Notes: a model not told the origin generated them from the sequence alone. A stretch of DNA of 64,000 nucleotides from Clarkia xantiana subsp. parviflora (GCA_036873135.1 JAPTYO010000008.1:29290761-29354760), one strand, 5' to 3'. Counted from the stretch's first letter, positions 31,289 to 43,336 are shown. Translations and numbers: made by a program.

Positions 31289-34028
31289 TTAAGCCTGGTC
31301 CTTGTTGGAAGTTGGGTCCTCAGCAGCTTTGGAGGGAGCAGGATTCGAAGGGTCCTGGGCAGAAGGCTCCGCAGTTTGTGGAGTCGGGTCCGCGGCACCT
31401 TCGGGGGCATCGGCCTCATCACTTTCCGCGGGGAGGCTGAAGTATTTCTCCGCGAAGGGGGTGAGGGTCTCGGACTTCTTGAAGTCAATGGCATCCTCGT
31501 ATACCGTGTAAAGCTCCTCGACGGCATTGAACAGAACGTTCTCCACCTCGGTCTTGCAGAACCCCACGGCATCCGCCTTGAAATCATCGGAGTTCCGATA
31601 CTCCTCGCGACCCTCCTGGCGACCCTCCTCGCGGCCCTGAGCCTTTGCCTCAGCCAGCCTGGCAGGAAATTCAGCCTTCTCGGCCTCAAGTCCCGCTTTA
31701 GCTTCCTCGAGAATGTTCTTCTCGAGGACGAGTTGCCTCTTCTCCGCCTCGTGCCGCTGCTGTTCCTCCTTGAGCATCCTCCTCTCCCGACGCAGCACGG
31801 CTTCATGATCATGGACCTGCTTTTGCAAGTCCATAGCCTTCTGGCCAAGGAGGGACTACTCCTTGGCTATCTTCTCCCTTGCCGCCACAGCATTGACAAG
31901 GTCCTCCTGGAGCTTGGCCAAGGCTTTGGAGTCCGACCTGGCCTGCTCCTCCTCCAAAGCACCCTTCAGAGCAAGGATGTAACCAAAGTAGCGATGTTGG
32001 TTCGCAGTTTCCTAAGGCAGAAGGAAAAGAGATTAAGGTCCGATAATTGAAGGCAAGAACAACGAAGGCAAGAACAAAAGCGACAGTAAAGTTTTACCTC
32101 CATCCGACGGATAGCCATGTCGCGAAGATCCGCCTCGATATCTTCGTTAGCCAAGGAGATCGGGCGTCTCAAGGTTGGTGGAATTGACCCTGCCAGCAGA
32201 TGCAGGGCCAATTCTAGCTGAAGGTCTCCCCGATGGAGTGGGACCCCTTGAAGAGACTCGATCGGGTTCCAGGGAACCGTCTCTTGATCGGGAGTGTAAA
32301 CCTTGTAAAGGTTCCCATCCACGGGGAGAGAGGGGATGACCTTGGAAGCCTCGGTCGGAGGCTCTGGAGTGGGAGAGCGGAAATCCAAGGGAGGACTCCG
32401 AGACACGTCCTCCACAGTTGGCCTCAGGATGCTCCGCCCTGGCCTTTAGCGGGGAATCTGGCCTTCAGTTGGCTCCTCGGAGGAGGGGGAAGCCTCCAAG
32501 TTGGTCACCTGACGGAACTGAGCTTCCGTCGGGGCATCCTCAATCATCGGCTCCTGTGGAGTCGCAGCCCTTGCTGGAGTTGCAGCCTTCGTCGGAGTAA
32601 GAGCCTCCGATGGACCTGTGGTGGCGGGACGAATAAAATCAGGATGTGTATTATTAGGGCACCAGATGATACCACGTGGGACGTGCTGGTCATTTCCAAA
32701 GAAGTTGTAATAGCCCGCCTTAAGGACGCAGGGTGTTTCCCCTCGAAGTATATATTTGATTTCTCGGACCCGCGACTCCCGGTCAGCGGGGATAAACTCC
32801 TCGGGAACCAACCTCCTATATTTTTTAATAGCTCGGCGAACACGCTTACCTTCCTCGACGGTGGTGACACCGAAGGCCTTGTCCACCTCCTCTCTCCTGG
32901 CCCGCTTGGCCATCTTGACTTGCTCCTCGGTCGGAGGAGCTGAAGAAGAAGAGGCTCCCCTCTTCAAGGACTTCCGCTTCCGCTTGGAGCTTGGAACGGC
33001 GTCAGTCTCCCCCTGCTTCAACACGAGATGGGTCAGCGGAGATGCCTTCTTGGCTGCAAAAATGAAAGTAAAAGGCAATTAGAAGCGTTACCCAAAGAAC
33101 CAGGTTATCAGAAATTGAATCGAGGAGTTGGACCCCGATCTGGATCAGGTCCCCCTCCACGAGCTTGTTGGCGTCGAGGGGAGCGAAGGATTCCCCCCAA
33201 CGATAAAGCTGGACCAGTTGGAGGGTGTTGAAGTCATCTTCGGAGTAGGCTTCAAACTTGGGGGCAGGGTCCGCCACAACCTCCCATCGGGGCCATGGGA
33301 CGGAGCTGTTCTGGACAAAGAAGTAGTACTTCTTCCATCCACTGTTGTCGGACCCTGAGTCGCGAATGAAACCCCGATCCTTGTTAAACTTCCAGGTCTC
33401 GCCATCCCAGCCGAAGCGAGCGAGTTGCTCCCTGGTCCATTTGGGGAGTCGGGGGGTAAAGGAGCAGACTCCAGCCTTGTTACACTTCATTCCGTAGAAG
33501 GTACGGAAGAGCAGCAAGCTGTACGTCCATTGTTGGCGGAGGCACATGACCTGGAAGGCGTTCCACACGCGGATAGCGTGTGGGGAGAAGGTGGTTGGAT
33601 GCGTCTGATAGAAGTTGCACATCTCAACCAGATTCCCGCAGAAAGGGAATCGGATCCCGGCGTTTATCTGCCCCGTGTAGATGAACACCTCTCCTTCTCG
33701 GGGGCGGGTAACTATGTGTCTCCTCCTGGTAGTTTGGTGGGAATCATAGGGAAAACGAGGTTCCCATGCTGAAGTAATGCAGCCTTCCAGGAGAGCAGCT
33801 TCGTACAGGCTCTCTGAGATTTCGTTAATAGCAAGCTCAAAGGTAAAGAGGTTCCTTCCTCCGGAACTGGCCTCGTCTAAAAACGGCCATAACAGGAAAA
33901 CTCAGGAAATGAAAAGAAGACAAATTTAGTAAATCATAGAGGCAAAGAAGGAAAGTCTTACCAGACATAGCGAATGATGGATCGGAGAAGACGAAGAAAG
34001 ATCTTGACGGCTGGAGGCCTTGGATCAC
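31289..34028 (-). pseudogene. Antisense gene of the Tat element (gypsy-type-transposon domain plus coiled coil)
   Basis: Spliced minus-strand gene. Exon 1 holds ATG 34028 or 33968 and ends at 33962 before GTAAG. Exon 2 runs from 33876 to ~33092. Exon 3 runs from ~33053 to 32098 (donor GTAAAAC). Exon 4 runs from 32011 to the stop at 31289. Exon 2 encodes FTFELAINEISESLYEAALL, MCNFYQTHPTTFSPHAIRVW, WTYSLLLFRTFYGMKCNKAG and GWKKYYFFVQ, the layout of the plant 'putative gypsy type transposon' domain (Transposase_28-like) seen antisense in Tat elements. Exon 3 is basic and Pro/Thr-rich. Exon 4 is a long coiled coil (RRERRMLKEEQQRHEAEKRQ). Two in-frame stops, TAA 32446-32448 and TAG 31856-31858, break it. 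The borders of the middle intron are uncertain. Function in the element is unknown. Confidence 0.75.
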
Positions 34029-34134
34029 CGGAGAATCAAATGAGACTGGGAGAGAAAAGCTTCGAGGCTTAACAATGGCAGCGTTCGCAGAAATCAGAAC
34101 GGCAAGGAAGGAGTGAATGGTGCCAGGCTTTTGG

Positions 34135-34143
34135 CTTTTATAG
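34135..34143 (-). promoter_or_regulatory. TATA box of the antisense gene
   Basis: The minus strand reads TTTTACCTATAAAAGCC about 110-170 bases upstream of the candidate ATGs. It is internal to the element and independent of the LTR promoter, which points the other way. Confidence 0.6.
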
Positions 34144-34517
34144 GTAAAAGACAGCTGGACAGATTCAAATCTGGACCGTTGAAGATGAAACGACTCAATT
34201 TGGATAGCCGAGATTATAGGGGACAGTACGGAAGAGACGTTAGTGACGTAATACTACTTTTTCAGAAAGCAACAGTCACGCCTGCTTAGGCGTCGTTTCA
34301 TTATCCCTAGCATTTAATGGTGGAGTAACCTTGGAGTCTCCTCGGATTTGGCAACTGTCCTTAGAGTCTCGAGGAATCGTGAGCGAGAAGCTCTGTAATT
34401 CAAGAGTTGTACCCAAGGTAAAAGCCTCCGATGGTAATATCGGGAGATCTGAAGATGAAAGCCTTCGACGATGAGGTCGGGAGGTCCAGAATTGGAAGAC
34501 ACGACGGACTGCAAGTC

Positions 34518-34537
34518 CCCCATGTCTTGGGGGCAAA
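34518..34537 (+). other. Polypurine tract region of the Tat element
   Basis: CATGTCTTGGGGGCAAA directly before the 3' LTR start TGATGGGT. It shares CTTGGGGGCAA with the PPT of the gag-only element at 5221-5236. Confidence 0.7.
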
Positions 34538-35278
34538 TGATGGGTCCCGTTAACAGCCAATAAACGGCGGGTAAGCCCAGTGGGCCTTGTGAAAGACCTG
34601 GAAGGTCCAAAAGCCCAGTATGAAGGGTCCCGACGAGATCGGTCCCGATATATGAGCTAAATGCTCCCGACGAGAAGCCTCTGAGAAGGCCCCGATATGC
34701 CTTTGAGAAGGCCCTGATAATAAAGCCCCGAGAAAGCTGGCCCTGTCCCGTGGGACGAAGGGTCCTGGGTGGTGACCTAGAATGAGATAACTCTGGAGTC
34801 CCCGATATGGATTGGGACTTGTGATCAGAGGATAAGACCAAGAAACCCGCCTACTAAATAGAGTAGTGGGGAAACGGTTGAGATACGGATAAACTCCCCC
34901 GAGATACGCAGGGCGTGCCCGAGATACGCGGAGCGTGGGCGAGATACGCGGAGCGTGGGCGAGATACGCGGAGCGTGGGGCGAGATACACGGAATCCCGA
35001 ACGAGATATACGGAACGTGGGTAAAACTGCCAGGCGCGGTTACAGGTAACTGAGGTAACTTCCCCTCCTATATAAAGGAGGAAGTTACCTCAGAAAACAC
35101 AAATTCCCTAATACGAACTTAGATTACTGTTATCCACCCCATCGTTCATACTCTCATTTAAGCATCGGAGAGGGATTCTGGGTCACCACCCAGGTCATCC
35201 CCTTTTGCAGGATTGCGCGGAGCCCAGGAGTTCAAGTTTCCGTCAAGAACGTAACGGAGCTTCGATCGTGATCCAACA
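34538..35278 (+). repeat. 3' LTR of the Tat element
   Basis: 741 bp, nearly identical to 24076-24813 apart from the ~20-base block near the start, one additional 20-bp unit and scattered single changes. Confidence 0.93.
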
Positions 35279-35399
35279 GAGCCCTTATATAGGGATTACA
35301 TATACTTGTGGAGGAAGTAAATTTAATACTAGGAAAGTCTAAACAATGAAGATGGTATATACACGTAATATTGAACATCCACTAAATATATTCATAACA
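35279..35399 (-). repeat. Second part of the copia 3' LTR
   Basis: Continues 24070. 35279-35283 (GAGCC) is also the right target duplication of the Tat element. TATA (TATATAAGGG on the minus strand) at 35284-35293. Confidence 0.9.
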
Positions 35400-35619
35400 C
35401 TCCCCCTTGGATGTTCATAAGAGAATTGTGCCTCGTTAAAACCTTACTAGAAAAAACCCATTGGGATAAAAATCTAGTGAAGGAAAAAGAGTACACAATT
35501 ATGGATCCCTTTTTGTAATCTGCCTCGTTAAAAAACTTACCAGGAAAACCCGATGGGATAACACCTTGGTTAAGGGAAAAAGAGTGCAGCGGTGTAGATT
35601 CTCCCCCTGATGTTGACAT

Positions 35620-35860
35620 CGCGTAATTTCATTAAGTCTACGCAATCCAATCATGTTCGCCAATATTCCAGATGTCGCAGTCGATAAAGCCTCCTTGAAA
35701 AGATCCGCTAGATAGTCATATGAACAAATTTGTTGGATGAAGAATAACTTGAGGCGAATGTGTTTTGTATGTCTCCTTTGATATAACAATCTTCAACTCG
35801 AGCTATATAACCTGCATTATCTTCATATATATATATATATATACAATATAATGCTACATT
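35620..35860 (-). pseudogene. Copia RNase H C-terminal remnant
   Basis: On the minus strand, codons reading TKHIRLKLFFIQQIC and YLADLFKEALSTATSGIL, ANMIGLRRLNEIT match the conserved end of copia pol (KHI--KFF--HE ... NLADLFTKSLP... IGMRRL). It lies directly before the PPT and 3' LTR, as expected. Frameshifts are present; nothing upstream is readable. Confidence 0.7.
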
Positions 35861-38800
35861 TGAAATTTGTGCACTTCCATGTTATAACTTACATTTGTGT
35901 AGCAAATTAATTTAGGTCTTGATTCATCATGATATTAAACTCATAGAATTCTTACAATCATTAAGGTACTCAATAAATATGTTTATCTATGCAAAATAGC
36001 TTCAAGACATTTTTTTATAGGATAAGATTATTTTCAATCTCTTAAGTACTCGATCTTCAGGCCGAGCCAAACCTTTGTCCTTTCAATATATTTTGTCTGA
36101 ATTTAACATCATCAATAAATTGATTGTATTTACAAACTCTTCATGAGTTTCAATATCTTTAAATTCTCCCCCTCACGCGATGCCCCTTTCGGCTATAGCG
36201 TGATCAATTCAACTTATCAAAATATCAGTTTTCTTAATTCGCATAATATCATTTGATATATCTTAGCTCAAATGAGTTATACATTGTGGAGAATATAACA
36301 TAATTTGCCTGTATTATTTTAAATGGTACAATATCTTTATTATCCAACATTCTTGAAAAAATTTCATGCTAGCATTTTCAATCCTTCTAGGATTTTCACT
36401 TTAATTTTGCTATCAAATTAGCCACCTAAAAAGGGTATAAATAATTCATATGTGGGACGCATTCAAAACTTTTTATGTACTGCCAACGTAATAATATATT
36501 TGAAGGTGATTGCTCCACTAAATGATCCATATAATAATTGCCAGGATTTTGCATATAACATTTGTACCACAGGTTGTGCGTATATATCTTACGACACGAT
36601 TTATTTATGCGGGAAATAATTTGTATCCACTGGCTTCCACCTTCTGCATTTTTCATGTTAATACTTGCGTCTTTTCAAACTTTGGCCAGTCATAATACTT
36701 GTTTAACATATTGAGCTCAATATCCTCGACTCCTCGTCTTGTTTTATGATTTCACTCATGAATAATATTCAAAACTGTTGTCGACAACTTTATATTATGG
36801 TTCCATCACTTCCCGTTAATGACATAACTCATTGAGATCTCTTTATTGTAATTACTTTCAGGTACCTGAATCACTTATGGTGTTTCATATTTAGTTATGT
36901 CTTTACTTCTTTTGGGAAATCACCTCCATAATAAGACCATATTTATCTTGCTCCATTCTTTTATTAAAAAAAAATTCTTTGGAACCAATATCGCACGCTT
37001 CAGACGAGAGTTATTTTTCATTATAACCTGTCCAATCAGGACATTTCAAAATTGGAGCATTTGCAGCTGTTACTTGACTTATGACTTTCTGGGTCTCATA
37101 AAGTCACTTATTGGCAGTATTTGAAAATGCTTTTCTTTTGAACTTCAGGTTCATATTCTCATTGTGCGAGGATCTAAATGAGATAATAACAATTTTTTTT
37201 CCAGTCAATCTCTTTTCTGCCAGCTGCTTCTTTTCTCCCCCTAATGTTGGGAAAAGTTGTTCAACAATGACAATCAACACTCTTGTTTTAAATATATATA
37301 TTAGTCACTGTTCTCAAATAATTGATTTATAGACAAAATATTTTTTCCAACATTCCAGACTCATGTTTGTGCGTTGCGGTGGAGTAATTCAAACATATAT
37401 CGCACACCATAATATTAATATATGGAAAATTTGTCTCTTCACCAAAAATTGGTTGTAATGGGGAGAACTGTGATTTAACATTGGCTATGCGCAATTATAT
37501 TGCTGCTTTCATAATAGCATGCATTTGTACTCAATTTGCTCTAATTGGTAGCAGTTTAGTTATGTAATTGGAGGATCTTTGTAACTTTCATGCTAAACTG
37601 CAAATCTAGACATGTAGTTGTCTGAATCTTGTAGTAAATATCAATCTTTCAATATCATCATCATTTTTTATTACATAATCTGGAAATTTTGCTATTGCAA
37701 ATTCGTGATAATTAATGCACATGCGACCATATTGTAGATGCATCTTTCAAAATAATATATCGGTCCACATGGAGGTGAACAAGCCCATATTCACCTTTTA
37801 TTATTTCCATAAATAATGGAATTTTATCCCGAACTTAGTTGATGATGATCACATAATGAATTTTCCTTTGAGAGCAATTATCATAATGATTTATGGAGAA
37901 TCTTCAGGTTCTTCCAAATAATGTACTGCGCATCTTAAGTGATCCGGAATGGTCTGTAACCGGTCACGCCAAATATCATATTATATGGGTAATACTTCGG
38001 GTTTACCTCTATATGAATCAGTAAACTTCTAGTTTACCGAATATATAATCATGTCATGCCAATATTGGCGGTAAACTTCTGGTTTACCTGAATTTTTTTC
38101 ATTATTTGCAAGAGACATATTTCTTCTAGGATCTTCATGATCATTTATTCAAGACTCATGATCTCTTAGGATCTTCATGATCCCTTATTTATAATAATTC
38201 ATGATATACATGATTCATTCTTATACACGACGATCTTTAATTCACAAATAACTACCCCTCTTACTACAGGATGCTTACATACAATGTTTCAGATCCTATT
38301 TTTTCATACATTTTAGGATCTTCCGGATCCTAAAATTATCAATTTTCGAGCTTTTGAATAACTCATGATCTTCTGGATCATTTTATAATAAAATGCAATA
38401 AACATAATAATATATGTATATAATAAATATAATGCAGTGCAAGAAATAAAAATATAAATGTAAAGGTAATGCAAATAAAAAAAAATAACAGTATATGTAA
38501 ATAAAGTGCAAGAAATGTAAATATAAATATAAAAATTAAGGGAACTATAAATTCATAATTATTGATCTTCAAGATCGTAATATCGGATCTTCAAGATCCG
38601 TCATTTATAAAGAATGCATTTTTCTTACTCGTAATATCCCATATTTAATAATAATATATGCAATGAATTTTTTTTTTCGTTTGAGGCTAATCTTTGCCTA
38701 GTGTCATCGCACTTCATATGAATAAATTTCTCGCTTCCTCATATAATTAAATTTTTGTTAACGTCATCGCGCTTCTCAAAATTATCATTCTTCCAAATCA

Positions 38801-39980
38801 ATTGGATTTTGCATTCTTTATTTGTAAGATGCATCATCTTTCTTTATCGATATCATGACGATGCTAACAATTTTATCTATTTCAAAATCAAAATCAACTG
38901 TTTCTATGACCATGATGATAACATATTTGTATTTATACTATTAAAAGGTCATTATAAATTATATCACTCACTTCAGGGAGTGGATGCTTTCATCGCTATA
39001 ATCATAATCTACAACACTCGCTTCAGGGAGTGGAGTATATCCTCGTTATAATCATAACTTATGACGCTTACTTCAGGGAGCGTAATATTTTCCTCTACAC
39101 TCGCTTCAGGGAGTGGAGCAATATCAATACATATAACTTTATGTATGAAATAATTTTTCACATTTATGTGTATTCAATATATAAATACTACCAAAATAAA
39201 AAAAATTACCAACGTGATATCGTGTATTAACATCCTTTATTTTCGACATAAGTTATTATTCAGCAATTTATTCGTAAAAAAAATTATCATATAAGATATT
39301 TAACAAATTCATATAAACAACATAACCAGAACTTGTTACTAGCTAGCAGTTGTACATAAACTATAAATATAGAAAATAAGACTTTTCATAGTCAGTAAAG
39401 AAAATAGAGATGTACATAAACTATGAACTGATTTTACTTTTTCAACAATTCATATCAAGATGTGAATAACAGTGTAACTAAACTTAATCAAATCCGTGCT
39501 AACTTGTGGAGTCGGAATTATACATCGATCAATTATGTGTGTCATCTGTCATGTACTGTAAGATTGAATACGACTTGCTTCGTCGGAGTTTTGTTTAAGT
39601 AGTCTATTGTGTCAACAAATCGATCTCGAATCCTTTCTTAACTCGTACATATTCAACTAAACATTAAATTCCCGACACACAATAATTATAATAATTAGAA
39701 TATGAATTATTAAATAGTCAAAATACGTAAGTAAATAAAGAAGTAATAATCTCCCTTTCAATGCAACACAATCATATCGATTCAAACTCCAAGGAATCGT
39801 TGTTTGTTCTGATAAATCGGTTGATGGATTCTCAAAAGATTAGTTTGTGCCACTATCCCACTTCCGCCATTGTTGTTCGAGCTATTGTTGTGAGAAATTT
39901 ATATCATGGTGGCGGTCTCTATACTTTCGTATAATATTACGATAAGGGTTGGAAAAAAAATTGAGCAATTCGTGCTGATA
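35861..39980 (-). other. Decayed copia interior, no readable genes
   Basis: About 4.1 kb, AT-rich, with no protein I can support. It contains a TA microsatellite (35826-35846), repeated phrases GGTAAACTTCTGGTTTACC and GGATCTTCATGATC (37990-38210, 38570-38610), and the short repeats at 38968-39115. Confidence 0.5.
38968..39115. repeat. Short repeats of CACTCRCTTCAGGGAGTGGA
   Basis: The phrase CTTCAGGGAGTG/CG occurs four times at ~45-55-base spacing, each after CACTC/CGCTTA and before a stretch with TATAATCATAA. Each phrase contains the inverted pair CACTC...GAGTG. Confidence 0.8.
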
Positions 39981-39983
39981 ACG

Positions 39984-40168
39984 TGTTACGAAAGTAGAGA
40001 GGTAATAGAATGAGAGAACTTGAGGATGTCTTATTATCACACATAAGGAGCCCTTATATAGGGATTACATATACTTGTGGAGGAAGTATATTTAATACTA
40101 GGAAAGTCTAAACAAGGAAGATGGTATATACACGTAATATTGAACATCCACTAAATATATTCATAACA
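39984..40168 (-). repeat. 5' LTR of the copia element (intact)
   Basis: 185 bp with TATATAAGGG on the minus strand at 40051-40060. Next to it, in element sense, is CGTTATCAGCACGAATTGC, presumably the PBS region, which is not the common TGGTATCAGAGC. Confidence 0.9.
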
Positions 40169-40173
40169 AAGAT
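40169..40173. repeat. Target-site duplication AAGAT (right)
   Basis: Identical to 24002-24006. Confidence 0.9.
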
Positions 40174-40816
40174 CACTTTCAATGGTGAGTGTCTAGTTCC
40201 ATTTTCCTGATTTTCACATCATAGTCAATTCATCAAGTGGAACTGTCAAAATTATAATTTTCTTCAATGATTGAGATTAAATTCAATTTCTATATATTAT
40301 ATATTGAGGTTCATATAATTTTATACTCTTAATATGCATTTTTTACAACTATAGATAAATTAAATATTCATATTTTTAAAAATGAACAAACCATCAATGA
40401 ATTTCGAGTGTTTGGTCGACTTAATTAAAAAAAATCTGAAAAATATGTACAAAATCATAAAATTCTAAGTATTTTTTATATATTCTTTTTTGAATTCGTC
40501 AAAGTTAGTCAATTTTAGGTCAAATATTTGAATTCCAACCTTGACTGACTAATGTGGTCATCCTGAAAGTCGAAACTTAACATCGTTAGGTTCATAATTC
40601 ACTTTTTTACGTACTGTAATTTTTTTTGAGATGGTAAAGAATTCATACATTTCTAATTTTTGACTAGGACGCATACTCTAATCGGTAAAACTAGAATCAT
40701 ACTATTTCATTTACCATCGCAATAAAATCCAAAGAAATAGGGTAGGCAGATAATTGAATTATTACGACCATAACGAAGCAAACAACGTCAATTTTTAAAT
40801 TTTTAGATGATCATAC
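40174..40816. other. AT-rich sequence between copia blocks
   Basis: Nothing coding. The first 30 bases (CACTTTCAATGGTGAGTGTC TAGTTCC) resemble the TIR of the element at 22147-23964, so a fragment of a sister copy may lie here. Confidence 0.4.
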
Positions 40817-41351
40817 TGTTAGCATATGGTGATTGGACGTCGTAATTGGTTTGACCCAAATCTCAATTGACATGAGAGGCCCAAAATTGACATGAGAGGC
40901 CCAAAACTGGGCCTCCCTTATACACTATAGGCGGCCGAAACTTACTAGAGGTAAAGTGGACTTTTGTCAACTTTGCTCCTATAAATAAAGGGTGTTAGTG
41001 TTTTATTTGGGGTAATTCACAATTCCTCCTAAGTGCTGATTTGAGAGAAAAACCCTCCTCCCTAATACTAGTTTCGGCCGAACCATATTCACCACCAAGG
41101 GTATGCCAATTTACTTAGAGCAAAACATTCCGGAGATCCGTCCCAGCCAAGAATCGATCATAGGCTTTGCTGTGGAGCTAATAACGCGTAGGGTTTCCTT
41201 AACAAGAACCTCTACGGGTTCCGTCCGGTGGATCGTGAACTCCCTCAGCAGGATCCTTGGGACTACGAAAAAGGTTTAAGGTATGTGCACATCTTCCGTT
41301 TTGTAATTCTGATTAATGGCATGTACCTGTAGTAGTCAACATCGTAATCCA
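40817..41351 (+). repeat. LTR of copia copy A
   Basis: TGTTAGCATATGG ... ending near CGTAATCCA, just before the PBS. It carries the GGCCCA/TGGGCC palindrome (40873-40917) and a TATA box (CCTATAAATAAAGG, 40978-40991). It is most like the LTR at 47118-47687. Confidence 0.85.
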
Positions 41352-41355
41352 TCAG

Positions 41356-41370
41356 TGGTATCAGAGCCTG
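41356..41370 (+). other. Primer binding site of copy A
   Basis: TGGTATCAGAGCCTG, complementary to the initiator tRNA-Met 3' end, the usual copia primer. Confidence 0.9.
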
Positions 41371-41928
41371 TGTTAGAAGTTCTTGATTTTGATAAATTGA
41401 TGTTCTTGAAAATTAAAATTTATGGCCGAAAATTTATAGATGTGATTTTTAAATTTTTTGAAATTTTTAAATTTGATGGTCCCGAAATTTTCATGATGTT
41501 CTTAGTAAAATTTGATGTTTATGATCTTCAAGAAAAATGAGACTTTTATCAAAATCAAATACTGGATTGTAGATCTTATTAAAATTTGATCTTGAAATAT
41601 GACCACTTGTCTCCAATTATGTGTTTCGGCCGAACCCTAGGTAAATTAACAAGGTAAATTTTTTTAATTTCTTAGGCCCCAAGAAAGAAAGTTTCGGCCG
41701 AATATACTAGTATTACTGTTTACCATATTTTAATTTTTATTAAGGGTAACAATATATCTATAATTGGAAACATAAGGATAGGTTCACATTAAATATATGG
41801 AAATATATAACTATAAATATATCTAGCTAATATATTGGGATTAAGATATGATTGATATATTTAGTTACCTAAAATATTAAGAAAATATATTTTCATATAT
41901 TTGTTTCCCTATTAAAAATATTGACAAT

Positions 41929-41938
<10 letters not shown>

Positions 41939-41968
<30 letters not shown>

Positions 41969-41969
41969 G
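41939..41969. repeat. (AT)n microsatellite
   Basis: About 15 AT units. Confidence 0.95.
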
Positions 41970-42138
41970 TATGTGCCGAAATTTACATACACATATATTT
42001 ATATATTGTTGATTAATTTTGTCTTATAGATAGAATCTTGACAATAAATATATATATGTTTATTTATGTGTGCCGAAATATATATATATATATATATCCA
42101 ATATTGGAAATTATTTTATATAGTTAATAATTCTTGGA

Positions 42139-42182
42139 GGCTAAGTTAAGTTTTTAGTGAATTATAAAACCCTACTTAGCCC
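42139..42182 (+). ncRNA. Conserved leader hairpin (copy A)
   Basis: GGCTAAGT...AGTTTTT pairs with AAAACC...ACTTAGCC. The same arms occur at 48487-48531 (C) and, on the minus strand, 61718-61760 (E), with different loops. A candidate structured element of the genomic RNA. Confidence 0.5.
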
Positions 42183-43336
42183 ACAAGATTATTTCGGCAC
42201 AACCCTATGGGTTTAATGGGCTGGTCCAATTTGCTAAACCGGATAGGAATAAAACCAAACCGTATTTTCTTAATCGGTTCGACCTAGTCGGGTTGGGTCG
42301 AACCGGAGTAACTAAGTGGACCTAACCGAACCGGTTTTGTGTGTTGAACCAAACCATATTTTATTGGATCGGTTCGGACCGAACCAGATTTTGTAAATAA
42401 AACCGGACCGAACCGAATCAGATTTACTAGACTCGAACTGAACCCGACCGAAACTAACTGAACCGAACCGGATTTTTCAAAATCGAATTCTAGTCAATTA
42501 ATAAAATAGGAAAGTTTTAAAATCCAAATGTTTTTTAACTTTAACCAGTCTACATAGTGCTCGAAGGTTTAAAACTTTCATGTTTTAATTAAACCTTATT
42601 GCCTAGTTTCGATTATGGGGATGGATCTCGGAAATGCATGATTTAGGGACTGGATTAATTAGTGGGCTGAATTGAAATTGTTTACTTTTCGTCACATATA
42701 TTCATTAGAACCGTTTTCTTGACTAAGTCAAGCTAGCTGGATGCTGGGGCAGAGCCCTGGTTAAATATATGGTTTGTGCACTAGTACAGACATGTTGTGA
42801 TGGTTGCGAATGCCCATGATTCATGTCTAGAAACACTCATGATTAATTGTAAGCATGAATTGCAAGTCAGCCCCTAATATTTTAAATGTTTAAAAAACAA
42901 AAGCCAGTCGCCAGATATGCATGTTTGATGTGGAAGTTTCCATGTATGACACGTATGCTTGAATGTTGATGATGTAGCTGCATGTAATAGTTTACTTGGA
43001 AAGTAGAATTATATATATGATAGAATGAGTTCCTCAGAACATTAAACGCACGACGCGTATGCATGATGTGTGGTTTGGTTGATGAATTTGGCTTGCTATG
43101 ATGATTTACTTGTGAAGTAGAATTATATATGCATGCGTAAGTTCATCGGAACATTTTAAAATACAAAAGGGCATTGGGAAAGCTAAGATCGGGTATGCTT
43201 ATTTCTAAGTTCCCGTTCCGGTAATTTGCGAATAAAATCGTTTTTGAGAGACTGATCTATTGGATTGAAGACGACGGTAATGTGAACTCTTTCACGAACC
43301 CCCTTCCCTCTGTTTACTGGTGGTCCGTTGGTTTAG

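Larger units (their letters stand above)
24076..35278 (+). mobile_element. Tat-lineage Ty3/gypsy element, 11.2 kb, with antisense gene
   Basis: LTRs 24076-24813 and 34538-35278 (TGATGGGT...GATCCAACA), PBS at 24814, PPT before 34538. Sense order: gag, protease, RT, RNase H, second RNase H, integrase (24868-30489). A ~0.8-kb repeat-rich spacer follows, then an antisense spliced gene (31289-34028, -). Two RNase H domains and an antisense frame after integrase are marks of the Tat lineage. The LTRs differ by few indels, so insertion is recent compared with the decayed copia host. At least four frame breaks make this copy defective. Confidence 0.93.
24007..40168 (-). mobile_element. Ty1/copia LTR element, minus strand, split by a Tat gypsy element
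   Basis: Without the insertion it is ~4.95 kb. Minus-sense 5' LTR 39984-40168; 3' LTR 24007-24070 plus 35279-35399. Both are 185 bp, start TGTTATGAATA and end CTTTCGTAACA, flanked by AAGAT. A PPT (CAAGGGGGAG on the minus strand, 35400-35412) lies next to the 3' LTR. The interior (35413-39960) is strongly decayed; the only protein remnant is the end of RNase H (35620-35860). The 11.2-kb Tat element landed inside the 3' LTR. Confidence 0.85.
41371..43336 (+). mobile_element. Long untranslated leader of copy A
   Basis: About 2 kb without a convincing frame. Contents: two TTCGGCCGAA palindromes, an (AT)n tract (41939-41969), a hairpin (42139-42182), a CCGGTT-rich island (42225-42480) and a stretch with GCATGAT/TGCATGC words leading to the gag start. 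The same layout recurs in C (47704-49650) and E (62300-60404, -). Confidence 0.7.

Noticed and set aside
31162..31848. 228-codon Arg-rich minus-strand frame
   Set aside because: Out-of-frame shadow of the coiled-coil exon. Its Arg richness comes from reading GAG/CGC-rich codons shifted.
32233..32943. 236-codon plus-strand frame in the Tat element
   Set aside because: Shadow of the antisense gene, which has splice sites, domain similarity and a TATA box on the minus strand.
35392..35619. Minus-strand 75-codon frame next to the copia 3' LTR
   Set aside because: Covers PPT and LTR sequence; no domain.
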